A DNA stretch of 64,000 nucleotides, taken from assembly GCA_948567375.1 (NCBI GenBank), contig OX419759.1, positions 39,832,593 through 39,896,592 on the forward strand, written 5' to 3'. Positions 44,560 through 56,216 of this stretch are shown piece by piece (the first letter of the stretch is position 1; the number at the start of each line of letters is the position of its first letter). The DNA comes from Lunularia cruciata. Its lineage: Eukaryota > Streptophyta > Marchantiopsida > Lunulariales > Lunulariaceae. Under the pieces are notes generated by a model that worked only from the letters and a program-made list of their open reading frames with translations, did not search any database and was not told the origin of the DNA. Made by a program: the position numbers and the translations under genes.

Positions 44560-45838
44560 AAAACTACCAAGGAGTGCGGACTGATATGTTGAGAGCTTGT
44601 ATGAGTTTTGGCAGAAGGATGGAGAGAGCCTACACAACACTCATATGAGAGGGCTGATCAATTTTTCTCCATGAGTTATTGAGGCCTAGGTAGTCCAGTT
44701 TTGGTATGGAATATTAGATAGGGAGTTGCAATGTAGAGTTTATGATGCTAGGTTGTTATAGACTAATTTGCCTATTTTGGCAATGGTCTTTGGTTTGGCT
44801 AAGCATATTAAGCTTAACATTGTGGAGGAGAGAGTGGTGAAATTTGGATTTGGTAGGGAGACATCATCCATAACTATTACTTCTTCCAAAGTACAACAAA
44901 GTGCACCATGCTATGATGGTTTTTGAGGATAGGGTGGACAACCTTAATCATATGGAATGAGTGGAGGGTCTGGTGTAGCTAGACCGTTACCTTCATTTTT
45001 GGGTCAACAACAACCAATGAGTGGTGGTGTTGCTTGTTGGACATATGGTGGACTCATCACATGAGAGAGTGCACTCATGGTAGTAGACTTGATACATTTG
45101 GTGCATCATAGCCAACATAGAGACAATGTGACCATTGCCATAGATTTGGTCATACTAGTGATTGATACTTTGACCTACACCTGGAGTTATAAAGTGGTAG
45201 GGCTGATATGACAGGTGGTAGAGGAGCTTTAGGTCATGGAGGAAGAGGTGGTAGAGGTGGTGATAGAGGATCCACACCTAGTAGAAATGCAATACCTACC
45301 CTTCCTTCTAATACAACCATGGCTACTTAGATTGAGCAATTGGAGCAGAGATTGGCTAGCATGGCCATAGCTTAGAGGAGATCAGATTTGGGTACTGAGG
45401 CTTCCACTTCATATGTTGGTGATAAAGACATCTTGGACTTCATGTGCGAAGCAGCATAAGTAGATGCATCTATCATAGTGATTAGGAGTGTAATATATGC
45501 TCTAGAGCCTAGAGGAGCATCAATGGAGTTAGACCTATGGAGAAGAGAGGCTCATAGATAGGTTAGACTTCTCCAATCTTTTACACTCTTTGAGGCACTA
45601 TAGATTACATCCATGGCTCCTAGATGTCCTAGTGTAGTTGTGGTAGGTGGTGATGGGGTGCATGATGGACTACCTATTAGTTAGCCACCTGTTACTACAC
45701 AAACTGAGTCCAACACAATATTGGGGTGGCATAGTTGATTATGCGCTTTCCATTATTCTCAACCAATGACATATTTATATTGGGAGTTTACCCAACCTAA
45801 GTGTTCTGGTTGGCTACCATGCTTTGTGAGAGCAGGGA
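44560..45838 (+). pseudogene. A2 gag remnant
   Basis: Aligned with A1 from about 15912 to 17195, including the zinc-knuckle-coding region (near 45030-45185) and the Gly-rich segment. Heavily decayed; no long frame. Confidence 0.75.
45834..45838. repeat. Target-site duplication AGGGA, left copy (E1)
   Basis: AGGGA at 45834-45838 and again at 51545-51549 flank E1. The empty site is visible in A1 (GAGAGTAGGGATGGTG near 17180). Confidence 0.85.
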
Positions 45839-46211
45839 TGTGACAACCCGTCAAATATCACTTTTACGGTAATCGAGTAAGTAAAGTTTGTTCCCACAAA
45901 GATACAAGTCAGAATTGGTCAAATACAAAGCAAAGTAACAATTTCAGTTCTTCTTGGTTGCGTCTTTAATCTCTCAGGTAGAAACCATACCCAGAAGAGA
46001 GTAACAAGCATTGACTTGTAGTCTTGTCACAAATTAACACTCCATAATCACAACTTCATCAAATCTTTCCAAACAATCTTGATTGTGATGATTCAGGCTC
46101 TCCCAAAAATGGCACTTCACTGCAAAATAACTTCACAGTGGAATTGTGTTCCACCTCTCCACTAAAGGCACAACTTCCTTGATCAAAATTGCTTCACATC
46201 AACCTTGCACT

Positions 46212-48137
46212 TATGACAACCCGTCAAATATCACTTTTGCGGTAATCGGGTAAGTAAAGTTTGTTCCCGCAGAGATACGAGTCAAAATTGGTCAAATACA
46301 AAGCAAAGTAACAATTTCAGTTCTTCTTGGTTGCGTCTTTAATCTCTCAGGTAGAAACCACACCTAGAAGCGAGTAACAAGCATTGATTTGCAGTATTGT
46401 CACAAATTCACACTCCATAATCACAACTCCATCAAATCTTTCCAAACAATCTTGATTGTGATGATTCAGGCTCTCCCAAAAACGGCACTTCACTGCAAAA
46501 CAACTTCACCTCAGAATTGTGTTCCACCCCTCCACTAAAGGCACAACTTCCTTGATCAAAATTGCTTCACATCAACTTTGCATTGCACTCACAAATGCAA
46601 AATACTACCAACATTACAATTCCTCTCAGATTTGTCAAGGCATTGCTTTGATTGCACTTCACTCAGGATCAAACACACAAAATGAAGATCAAGGCTATGG
46701 AATCTAACATCCAACAAGTACACTGACTTGCACTTCAAATTTCTTCAAACACTCACAAACACAAGTACAACGTTGATACTCGAAATCAAGCTCAAGCGAC
46801 AAGCACTACTTCACAATACTTTGCTTTATCTATTCTTAGAAATTATGAGCACTGAATAACATGATATTGCAAATGCCATTCTTAAGTAGTGAACAAATCA
46901 ATAGTTCTAATGACTATGCCGTTCTACAACAAATTTTCTAACTTGTAGATCCAAAATGACAATGCACCTCTTCATATCTGCCTCTTCATATCTCAAAACT
47001 GTTACTAGTCCAATTTGATGTCTACTTCGTCATCGGCTTTCAAACCCGAACCCGAAGTAACTTTACTTCCTAATATTCTGTCCTCGGGTTTCACAACTCC
47101 CAATTCCTCCACTAATTCTAACACTTCTCCTTCTTGATATGCAATTCCTATCATAATTAAGCCTTCTAAATCTCTATCTCCCGACACACTCTTCTCTAAG
47201 GTGTCAAATGTCAAATCCAAAGACACCTGCACTCTTATCTCTCTTACTTTGGGTCTAACTACTATCAATTCTTTTGCTAATTCTACTGTGTCATCGTCAA
47301 CAATTGTAATTGAAAGCATAAATACACTATCTACACCTTCAATTTGTAATCCACTTTCCCCTAATCACTCATGTAATTGACACAAAGACACTTATTATCT
47401 GATCCTGCACTTTGGTTTATTCACTACTGCTACTTCTCCTTCAATTCATGTTCCATCTTCAATCAGAACTGAAATTGAAGTCATGGGTATCATAACTATC
47501 TTCTTTCTCTACTCTAACTTCCTCTAATGCTTTTCGCAAGATTCCCAAAGTCACCTTCACTGCACTCCGATGTCCAACTTCTTCAGATTTAGTCGGTCAT
47601 CTTAGTCTTGAGATGAAGTCTTTAGACCTGAAGTCATGTAAACCCGAAGTCCAAAGTCCAAAGTACAAAGTACGAAGTCCGAAGTCACGTTGACCCGAAG
47701 ACACCAAACTACTCTTCACATCTACTCCCAAAACTTCAAATGCTTGTAACTTCTTCTACAAACCTCCAAACTTTGCGATTTTGGTAGAAACGGAAAGCCC
47801 TGAACAAGACGCTTCCAACAAGATATAGCATGCTTGATTTGGACTTGTGTGCATTGAGATATGGCCCCCGCAAGAATCCTGACCTGCAACTTCTATTTCT
47901 TCTTCGGGTTTGCCCTTCTTCGGCGTCTGATCCGAGTTTTTCCCTCCTCTGACACAAAGTAAACTTCTTCAGGTTTGATCTAGTCCAAGACCTTCTTCCT
48001 CTTACACAACGTAGACTCCCTTGAGCTTGATCAAAACATACATTTCCACTCATTTCTTCTCCATCTGGTTTCAATTTGGTTTCAACAAGGCACTTTTTCT
48101 TCAGAACTCGTCCAAAATGAAAAATGTGGGTACCACA
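46212..48137 (-). mobile_element. E2: shorter solo LTR of a C-family variant, inside E1
   Basis: Ends TATGACAACCCGTC and GTGGGTACCACA (plus strand). Flanks GCACT and ACATT each differ by one transition from GCATT, the sequence at this place in uninterrupted copies. At 1926 bp it keeps the ORF C-terminus and LTR tail, but its first ~800 bases in element sense differ from E1, so it is a separate subfamily. Confidence 0.78.
47005..47319 (-). pseudogene. E2 LTR-embedded ORF, C-terminal remnant
   Basis: Phrases LELVEELGVVKPEDRILGSK and SGLKADDEVDIKLD match the end of the coiled-coil ORF in C and E1. Confidence 0.6.
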
Positions 48138-48562
48138 ACATTGCACTCACAAATGCAGAATACTACCAACACTAGAATTCCTCTCAGATTTGTCAAGGCA
48201 TTGCTTTGATTGCACTTCACTCAGGATCAAACACACAGGATGAAGATCAAGGCTGCGGAATCCAACATCCAACAAGCACACTGACTTGCACTTCAAATTT
48301 CTTCCAACACTCACAAACACAAGTACAAAGCTGATACTCGGAATCAAGCTCAAGCGACGAGCACTGCTTCACAACACTTTGCTTTATCTATTCTTAGAAA
48401 TTATGAGCATTGAATAACATAAGACCACAAATGCCACTCTTAAATAGTGAACAACTTGACAGTTCTAACAATTATACCGTTCTACAACAACTCTTCTAAC
48501 CTGCAGATCCAAAATGACAATGCACTTCTTCATATCATCCTCTTCAAATCTCAAAACTGTTA

Positions 48563-49516
48563 CTAGTCTGATCCGATGTCTACTTTGTCCTCGGCTTTCA
48601 AACCCAAACTCAAAGTAATTTTACTTCCTACTATTCTATCCTCAGGTCTTGTATCTTCTTCTTCTTCTACCAGATCCAGTAATTCTCTTTCTTGATCTGA
48701 AATTGCACTAGTGGGTAATCTATCTAACTCTTCATCTCTTGACCCACTCTTCTCCAATGTCTCCATTGGTAACTCCGAAGACATTTGCACTCCTATGTTA
48801 TCTACTTCGGGTTTTGCTCTAACATCTTTCCAAAGCTTTTCTTTCTCTATTTTCACTAAGTCTAATCTTATATAAATATTACCCTCTACTTCTAAAATCT
48901 TTCTGTCTACATGAGTTCTGAGACTAATTAACAAGGCATTCATATATGTATCCTTTGCTTGTCTTTGCCTCGTTTCCTGCACCAACAACTTTAACTCGTG
49001 CAGCCTCGTCTCTTCAACCCAAATGCTGGCCTCTGTACTTAACATTGCATTCATTTGGAGGACTATCTCCTTCAATGGCCCCAATCTCATCTTTCTCTCA
49101 CGTTCCTGATCTACAAGCCAATCCTCTTGGTATATCGCCAACTCCACCTCAAACTCGGCTTTCACCGACTCCTTCTCCTTCTCCTTCTGGACAACTCTCT
49201 CCTCCTGATTACAAAGTAATTCTTGTAATTGGTCTTCTTCTCTATATCGTGCCACCAACTCTTGTTGCCAAAGTTGCTTCTTCTCCTCGACACTCTCCAT
49301 CATCCTATCAAGCTCCTGATCCTTTGCAGCTACTCTTGCCATAGCATGGATTACCTCTACTCTTGAATCAACAAACTGCTGCTTCAAGATCTCATACTCA
49401 GCTACTTGTCTCTCCCTTGCTATGTCACTCTTCTTCACAAGATTCTCTTGATAATTTACTTCTCTCTTCAGATCTTCAATTACCTGACTTCTCACTACTG
49501 CCTCCGCTCGTAGCAC
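48563..49516 (-). CDS. E1 LTR-embedded coiled-coil ORF
   Basis: 317 residues open, dominated by Glu, Lys, Gln, Arg and Leu in heptad-like order from residue 1 to about 170 (ERQVAEYEILKQQFVDSRVE, VVQKEKEKESVKAEFEVELA), then a conserved tail, LLISLRTHVDRKILEVEGNI and EKLWKDVRAKPEVDNIGVQM, and end LKAEDKVDIGSD. A long coiled coil could make a scaffold or dimer; no function is claimed. It is homologous to 42645-43775 in the C 3' LTR. Confidence 0.65.
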   Translation of the reverse strand: MLRAEAVVRSQVIEDLKREVNYQENLVKKSDIARERQVAEYEILKQQFVDSRVEVIHAMARVAAKDQELDRMMESVEEKKQLWQQELVARYREEDQLQELLCNQEERVVQKEKEKESVKAEFEVELAIYQEDWLVDQERERKMRLGPLKEIVLQMNAMLSTEASIWVEETRLHELKLLVQETRQRQAKDTYMNALLISLRTHVDRKILEVEGNIYIRLDLVKIEKEKLWKDVRAKPEVDNIGVQMSSELPMETLEKSGSRDEELDRLPTSAISDQERELLDLVEEEEDTRPEDRIVGSKITLSLGLKAEDKVDIGSD

Positions 49517-49766
49517 CTCTCTTTCCTCCTCACCTTAGGTTATACTCTTCTTCAACTCCGAGTTCTCTTCTTCTAACCGCGCTAAGACCTGCAACATAGT
49601 GTTCACCTCTGGACATGTTGACTGCATTTCCTTCTTCTTGTGCTAGCTTCACCAGCAATGGGCACACGATCTCCCGTAGGTACTCCACTCCATCACTGGC
49701 AACTACTTCAACCTACGGAGTGATCTCCCTTCTCACTTCTTGTTCACCCGATACTCGCCTTCATCT

Positions 49767-51190
49767 CTACAATCTTTGTATTGGAATCGACGCCTCACTT
49801 CTTGAGCTTTCACTCACGTCTTCTTTTGCCTTACTTGGCCCCGCTTCACACTTTGCCTTACGTCTCGAGCAAACTCCTCTTTGCACTACGATCTTCTTCT
49901 CTTTGGGCACCGTTACTTCGTCTTCCAATTGTGTATTATCTTCGGCTTCAATTGCTGCTTGAACTTCTTCTTCTTCTTCTTCTTCAACCACTAGAGCCGA
50001 TGTCATTTCTCCTCCTTTGTTGTCGCTACTCGTATCTCCACTTTGTAGTGTTAGCTCAGGCTCTTCCTCGTGTTCCGAGTCTTCAGTCTTCAGCTTGGCA
50101 TCACCTTTCGAGTCTTCATCCTCCAACTCCATCACCACCATACCTCGCCTCAGGTTGCCTCTTCGTGTCTTCTGAGGTTTCTTTGTGTCTTTGGCTTTGC
50201 CTTGCTGACTCCTCTTCTTTGTATTTGGGGTACTCACTACAACTTCCACGTTCTTCCTTGTCTTTGTGTAGTAGTCGTCGGTGCTCATGATCTGCAAGAT
50301 GTATTGCTGCTCCTTGACATTGACCTCCTTTTGCAAATCAAGATGGAAGTGCAACACCATCCAAGTTTGCTCCACCAAGTTTAGCAAATTTAGCCTGAGG
50401 TAGAAATGCAATGCAAATGGCACGATGTAGTGTGGAGGCAATTTATCCCACAAATTCCACACCATCTGCCTTGTTCTCCCGTGGAAACACCTCACCCAAT
50501 TTATCGGTTCTCCTGCAAATAGCTTGTGAAAGAACACCGCTTGGTGTTTATCACATAAGTGGTTCTCTCCGGCTTGAGGATGGCCATCAGTGCACTCACA
50601 ATTCCTCTCTTCACAGGGTCTTTGTAGCTCTCCACTTTGTACCCATTCTTTGTCCACTTTGGCGTGAAGGTATCTCTCACCTCTTGGGTTTCTTGAGCTA
50701 TCTCTCCCTTTCCCAAGAACGTGGCCTCCTGCTCCGAGCCTACTTCCCTCCCGAGTACAAGTCTCCAATCCGACTCTGTCTAGCAAGCCGGATTTCCTCT
50801 CTTCCCTTCTTCCTCGGGTCCATCGAGACACTTGCTCTTGATGATTTCTCTCATGAAACCTAGAAAGCTCACATTCCATTTCCATGCCAGAAACGTGATC
50901 CAAAGTCGGCTCAAGACTTCAATCCTAGCTATTACATCTAACCTCCAAATTGCATGATTTCTCACTACGAATTCAGAGTTCTTCTTTCCTCCTCCCATCT
51001 CTTTTGCCTTCTCACTATCTCTCAATTTCACTCTCACAACTTCTCCCTTATGCACTAACGCGATTCCAACTCTATTTCCCTTCCCACAATCACCTGCAAG
51101 ACGACTTCTCAATGGCAAAGGAAAATTACTTGACATTTCGTCATTGCAAGTTTGTTTTTTAGAGAGTTGTGCTTCTTTGTCTTTCTTCAC
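49767..51190 (-). CDS. E1 LTR-embedded ORF, N-terminal and acidic part
   Basis: Frames 51190-50780 (136 residues) and 50903-49767 (378 residues) match the C LTR blocks at 41257-42602. Shared phrases include VRNHAIWRLDVIARIEVLSR, ESYKDPVKRGIVSALMAILK, LHFHLDLQKEVNVKEQQYIL and EEPELTLQSGDTSSDNKGGE. A poly-Glu segment lies near the middle, followed by a basic stretch. Unknown family. Confidence 0.55.
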
Positions 51191-51544
51191 TTTGAGTTTT
51201 TACCGAGAAATCACACCTCTTGCATGCACATGTCACTGTCAATCAACCTTTGCGCATATAGGCCGCCGGTTTTTGAACGGTCTCTTCTTGAATTTCTTGC
51301 CCCGACAAAAGGTTGTTAGATTGTCTTTGCCTCAGGTTGAGCTCCCTTGATACAAAGACAATTTACTTCCGGTTGTATGCTGACAGGGCATTTCCAAGTA
51401 CTTTGTCTTATGACCCAAAGTCACTTTACTTTAGGTTTCATCCCAAAGACTCTTTTCTTTGCCTTCTTCGGCCATATAGGCGCAATCCGACTTCTCTATA
51501 CACTTCTTCTTCTTTATTTTGAAAAAGAAAATGTGGGCACCACA

Positions 51545-54500
51545 AGGGATGATGTGGTTCCTACTACTAGATCATAAGTGGTTGATAGTGGAGCTAGCTT
51601 GGTTGAGGAGCATGGGATTTTCAATGACTAGTGGTTTATGGCAGGCAACAATAGCTAGATTGGAGGAGTTACCAAGTAGATCGGCCTTTGAGCAAGCATG
51701 GTTTACACCTAGAGTTGTCTTATTGGATAACCAAAGGGAGATTTTTCATTTGGTGGGACCTTTAGGGAAGGCCTTTACACCATAAAGGATCTTACCAGAC
51801 TCTTGTGCATAGCCTCGTATGTTGGGAAAGGCTATAGTTGTTGGTCTGGAGTTACAAAAGACCAATGTGAAGAGGTGTCCATTTCAGATCTAGATATCTC
51901 TAGGGGTGGTTCTACATAGTGCATCACATGTGGAGAGCTGGTTGTTTAGATTCAGCCTTGTCATCCAATTGATAGCTCTATGGTGAAAACTCAGGCCATT
52001 GTAACAATAATTGAGTTGTATGATGTGTTAGTTGGGAGCAATGTTATATCCCATGGGTTTTATTATTGACTATTGGGAAGAGATAGCCTCCTATAGACCA
52101 GGTTGGTAGTCAGGTGAAAGATAAGTATATTGCCTACCAATACATTTTCACTAGTGGTAGTCTTGGCTCACTATAGTTTGGGATCATGGTGGCATTAGTT
52201 TCAACTTTCAATGGTTTTGTTACTTGTCCTGGTGACTTATTAAAGGGGAATGCCCATGCAAAGGATACTCTAGTACCATAAGAGATCACCCAGATTTGGA
52301 GTACAAGTGAGACCATTCCATCTACCTTGAATGTTCCATTGTGGAGTTCAAAGGAAGCATTATAGCATCATGCAGGTCAATTGGTGCAATAGGCTTGGAG
52401 TGGAGCCTTTGTACCACTAGGAGACCAATGTGAGGATGAGCCTCCAAATTTGATTAGCTTGATCCATTTGGACACCACATTAATTGCTTGGCAATATTCA
52501 ATAAAGGGAGTATGTCTATTGGAGTTGTTCAGTGGGATTAGCATTGGACTAACTGTGGTACTACAAGTGGTTATACGAGTATAGAAGTACTTGTATGTGG
52601 AGAGAGATGAGACTATTAGGAGAGTCTCTCTACATCATGTGGCACACTTGGCCTATCAATATTTTGAGTTATTACCAATGCCAGCAGTTAGGGGTTATCA
52701 AAAGATCCTACTAGCAAACATTTCCAAGATCTTCAATACTTTGGATCTTCAAGCAAGATATCACAATTGCCAATCAAAGAGGAAGATAAGTCCAAGACAA
52801 AATTTTGGGCTATTGATCCTCACATTAAAGATGTGTAATATTAGTGGAGGTTCTTACCATTTGGGTTAATAATGCTCATGCCAAGTTCCAGAAGGTCATG
52901 GATAGGATCCTAGCTAGAATATGTTTTGCTCCGTGCTATATTGATGTCATTTTGGTCTATTGCACTATTGTGGAGGAGCATGAGAGACATTTGTTGGAGG
53001 TGTTTGAGAGGTTGAGATTTCATGGACTCAAATTAAATCCTAGGAAGTTTAGGTTCTTCCATGAGCAGGTTGAGTATAGGTCATACTATCTACCCTAGAG
53101 GAATTGGTGTTTAATAGACCAAGGAGGCTATCACACATATTCCTTGGCCTATTGATGTGAGCAAAGTATGAGCATTCCTTTGGGTTGGAAAAATTCTATC
53201 ATTGTTATGCTAAAAGATTTAATGCCATTGCCAAGGCCTTGACAAAGCTGACCAAGCTTACAAAGGAGTGGTGTTGGAGAGATGAGCAAGAGAGAGTTTT
53301 TGTAGAGCTCAAGGAAAGGTTGATATCTGCTCTTGTTTTGAAGAGATTGATCAGAGGATGACTATTTTAAGTTCACACTGATTGGATTATGTTGGGGCTT
53401 GGAGCAGTGCTTACCCAACATGATGATAAGGAGAAGGAGTTTGTGGTGGCATATGCTAGTCACTCCAACAATTTAGCAGAGGTGAAGTATAGTTCATATG
53501 AGAGAGTGTGCTTGGTAGCAATATGGGCAATAGCACATTTTTTATGTTCCCTATTTGGTAACACCTTTACTCTCATCACTGATCATCAACCACTAAAATG
53601 GTTGATGGAGTACAACAAGCTTTTAGGGAAGCTTGCACGATTGGCTCTGATTTTATAGGAGTATGATTTTATGGTTATTCATAGACCTAGAATGGTGAAA
53701 TGTAATACGGATGGGTTGAGTACAAATCCATGTCCCAACCAATAGGATTAGACCGGAGCACATTGGCATGGTGAGATAGATGAGGAGATAGTGCCAAGTT
53801 GGCATGCATCTTCCTTTCTTTGTATATTTTTTGAGGCTTTGGTTGTATCTTTCTCAACGCATACAAGAGGAGTTATTGATGTCATAGATCCAAAGAGTGG
53901 TAATAGTGATACAATTTAGCAAGACATTCATGATGATATCTTAGTGATGGACTATCTTTGCATTGGTGTTGTGGGTGGCATAGTTGGAACCAAGGAGAGA
54001 GACCTTGTTTTTTCGCAAGCCATGCAATTTGTATTGGAAGACAAACACCTTTTTCATGTATGGGAGGATTGTAGAGTGCAAGTAGTATCATTTCCATCTC
54101 AAAGACCACAATTGGTCCGTCATGCTCATGAGGAGCAAGGACATTTTGGAGTAAAGTATACATATAGCTTACTCTAAAGTCATTATTGGTGGTGCGGTAT
54201 GGAGACCAATGTATAACAATTTGTTGCAAGATGTATGGTTTGTGACCAAGTTAGATAATCATTTAGTGCTCCTATGCCACAGTTACACCCATTACCTATT
54301 ATGGGATTGGGTTACCATTGGAGTTTGGACTTCATTGGAACTTTATTGTTGACTATGAGACATCACGGTACATTTTGGTGATGGTACAACACTTCTCCAA
54401 ATGGATTGAGTTGGTGGTACTTCTTGACAAGTCTAGTGAAGGGATGCCTTACTTGTTCTTGGATCAGGTTTTTAATTATTTTGGTACATCAACTAAGGTT

Positions 54501-55515
54501 TTGACTAATCAGAGTTTCAATTCTTGTGTGACAGGCTTTGATTGATCATTGTACTACCTCTTGAGATCACCTTGAGGTAGATAGCTTAGCAAAGAGAGTG
54601 GTTTAAATGTTGAAGAGAGGATTGCAAAAATATTGTTTGTAGGGAGACCACTTAAGAGATTGGGATCTCTAGTTACCTTGGTTAGCCATGGGTTATTGTT
54701 CAAGCAGCAAGCTTGCTTAGCATCCTTCTCTCCTTGCTTTCTACTCTATGGACAAGATCTTGATTTACCTATAGCCATTCATTGAGATGTTATTGTAGTT
54801 GTGGATTTAGATGATCTTGACATATGGATGAACGTATGTTCTCAATGGGCAGAGATCTTTTGGAGAGTGATGTCGATGGCCTTTGAGAACTTGACGATTG
54901 CTTAGCATAGGGATACCTTATGTTATGCTACCATTTGAGGAGGAGGTTATAGACCCTTGATCCATCAATTTCATCCATGTGACTATGTATATCTATATTA
55001 GACAGCACCAAAGACACTTCATGTTTCTATAGGCCGCACTATCTTGAGAGTGCATGAGGTTTTGTCATCTGGAGTCCTTGTGTTGGAAGGACATGATAAT
55101 GTTGTTTGGAAGGATCATGTATGCAATTGTATGTCATGCCACCTCCCAAACAGTGATGGTATTATGGATCCAAGTTTTGGCACTTGTATGTCTATGCTTG
55201 AGGTGTATGTTATGTGGCTCTTTTGGTGAAGCTACTACTATGTTGGTGTGTGATAGTTATTCAAGAGGATGGCATATGGCATGTTTGACTCCTCTTCTCA
55301 TGGTGGTTCCTCAAGGATAGTGGTTATATCCAAGATATACTTGGCCAATAGCTAGTTCATCCTTTATATGGTATAGATTTCATACATGCTACTAATGATG
55401 GAGCTTGATAGCACCGGATCTCTTGAACTTTACCCACCATAGGGTATACCATATAGAGTAGAAGTAGATGGCTATCTAGAGTTAAAGGGACCTAACCATC
55501 ATCTAGGGGGGTGAT
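51545..55515 (+). pseudogene. A2 pol region (protease to PHD finger)
   Basis: Collinear with A1 17180-22725. Recognisable parts: protease near 51750-52110, remnants of the methyltransferase start near 52500-52710 (LELF-like motif I and YLYVER-like segment at the DNA level), RT 52730-53100 (ILARICFAPCYID), RNase H 53389-53658 (LGLGAVLTQHDDKEKEFVVA, LITDHQPLKWLM), integrase 53944-54545 and tail. Heavily broken. Confidence 0.8.
55054..55320 (+). pseudogene. A2 integrase tail with PHD finger remnant
   Basis: Frame with CMLC at residues 51-54, MLVCD at 63-67 and RGWHMACLTP at 71-80, the Cys/His order and G-W-H-x-x-C core of a PHD finger. It supports the A1 assignment at 22224-22484. Confidence 0.7.
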
Positions 55516-56098
55516 TGTGGCACTTGAGAGTCCATGTATGACTTATGTATGGGTTTTGCTTCTATAGTGTGTGATGTTGATAGCAATGTATGTTGTGTAG
55601 CAATGTATATACACACAATAGTTGTAATACCATTTGTAGCATTTGGTGAAGTATTGTTGGTAGTCAAAAGTATTTTGGAAGTTACTCATAGACTACTTGT
55701 TGGCGGTCAGATTTTTTGCTTAGGGTACTAACTACATGGTGGGGCCTACCTCCATTTGCACCGTTTACACCGTTGGGAGTGCCGTCAATGGAACCATTAG
55801 GATTGGAGGTCCAAGTCAAAATCATAGGTAGTCAATGGGACCATTAGGGATGAAGATCCAAGTCAAAATCAGAGGTATACCTTATAAGTGCAGCCCCAAA
55901 GAGCTCACTTCTTTGATGTTGAGCCTTTGAGTTCTTGGCTAGAGTGGATAGAAAGCCGGCAAGTGTCACATAGAGTTTCTTAGCTAGAGTGGGTGTGGTT
56001 TGACTGTAATCAATGTCTAATTGTTGGCAAATTATTGAGTGATAGATCAAGTAATAATTTGATTGAGTGTGATTCAAGTTGTGAACAAATTGATTACA
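55516..56098 (+). repeat. A2 3' LTR
   Basis: Begins TGTGGCACTTGAGAGTCC after AGGGGGGTGAT and ends AAATTGATTACA. It contains a ~47-bp tandem duplication at about 55784-55877 (GTCAATGG-ACCATTAGG ... AAGTCAAAATCA-AGGTA twice). Confidence 0.85.
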
Positions 56099-56101
56099 TC
56101 A

Positions 56102-56216
56102 TTATGGCACTTGAAAATCCATGTATAACTTATGAGAATTACGCTTCTATATTGTGTGATGTTGGCAATGATATATGTTGTGTAGCAATGTATATATGCA
56201 TAACAATTGCTGAAAC
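56102..56216 (+). repeat. Third A-family LTR fragment
   Basis: TATGGCACTTGAAAATCCAT onward to ATGTATATATGCATAACAAT matches the first ~115 bp of the A LTR, three bases after the end of A2's 3' LTR. Confidence 0.75.

Larger units (their letters stand above)
45839..51544 (-). mobile_element. E1: solo LTR of the C family, interrupted by E2
   Basis: Ends TGTGACAACCCG and GTGGGCACCACA on the plus strand, so in element sense TGTGGTGCCC...GTTGTCACA, like the C 3' LTR. Without E2 and one target copy it is about 3775 bp, against 3790 for C. It is flanked by AGGGA on both sides and no internal gag or pol is present, as expected after LTR-LTR recombination. Confidence 0.87.
23277..56098 (+). mobile_element. 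A2: older relative of A1, split by nested insertions
   Basis: Pieces in order: 5' LTR 23277-23806, leader 23807-24655, then foreign DNA, body 44560-45838, the E1/E2 insertion, body 51545-55515, 3' LTR 55516-56098. All body pieces align in order with A1. The two LTRs share subfamily marks (for example GAACAAATTGATTACA) but differ strongly, so the copy is old. It is heavily broken, with many tens of lesions, and only remnants of the methyltransferase part remain. That the 5' and 3' parts belong to one insertion is inferred from order and subfamily. Confidence 0.7.

Noticed and set aside
48946-50863. Plus-strand Ser/Pro/Leu-rich frames within E1
   Set aside because: Antisense of the coiled-coil ORFs; composition is explained by the opposite strand.
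45839-51544. E1 as a single 5.7-kb LTR with internal tandem repeats
   Set aside because: The inner unit 46212-48137 has LTR-type ends and flanking GCATT-like duplications, so it is a separate nested LTR.
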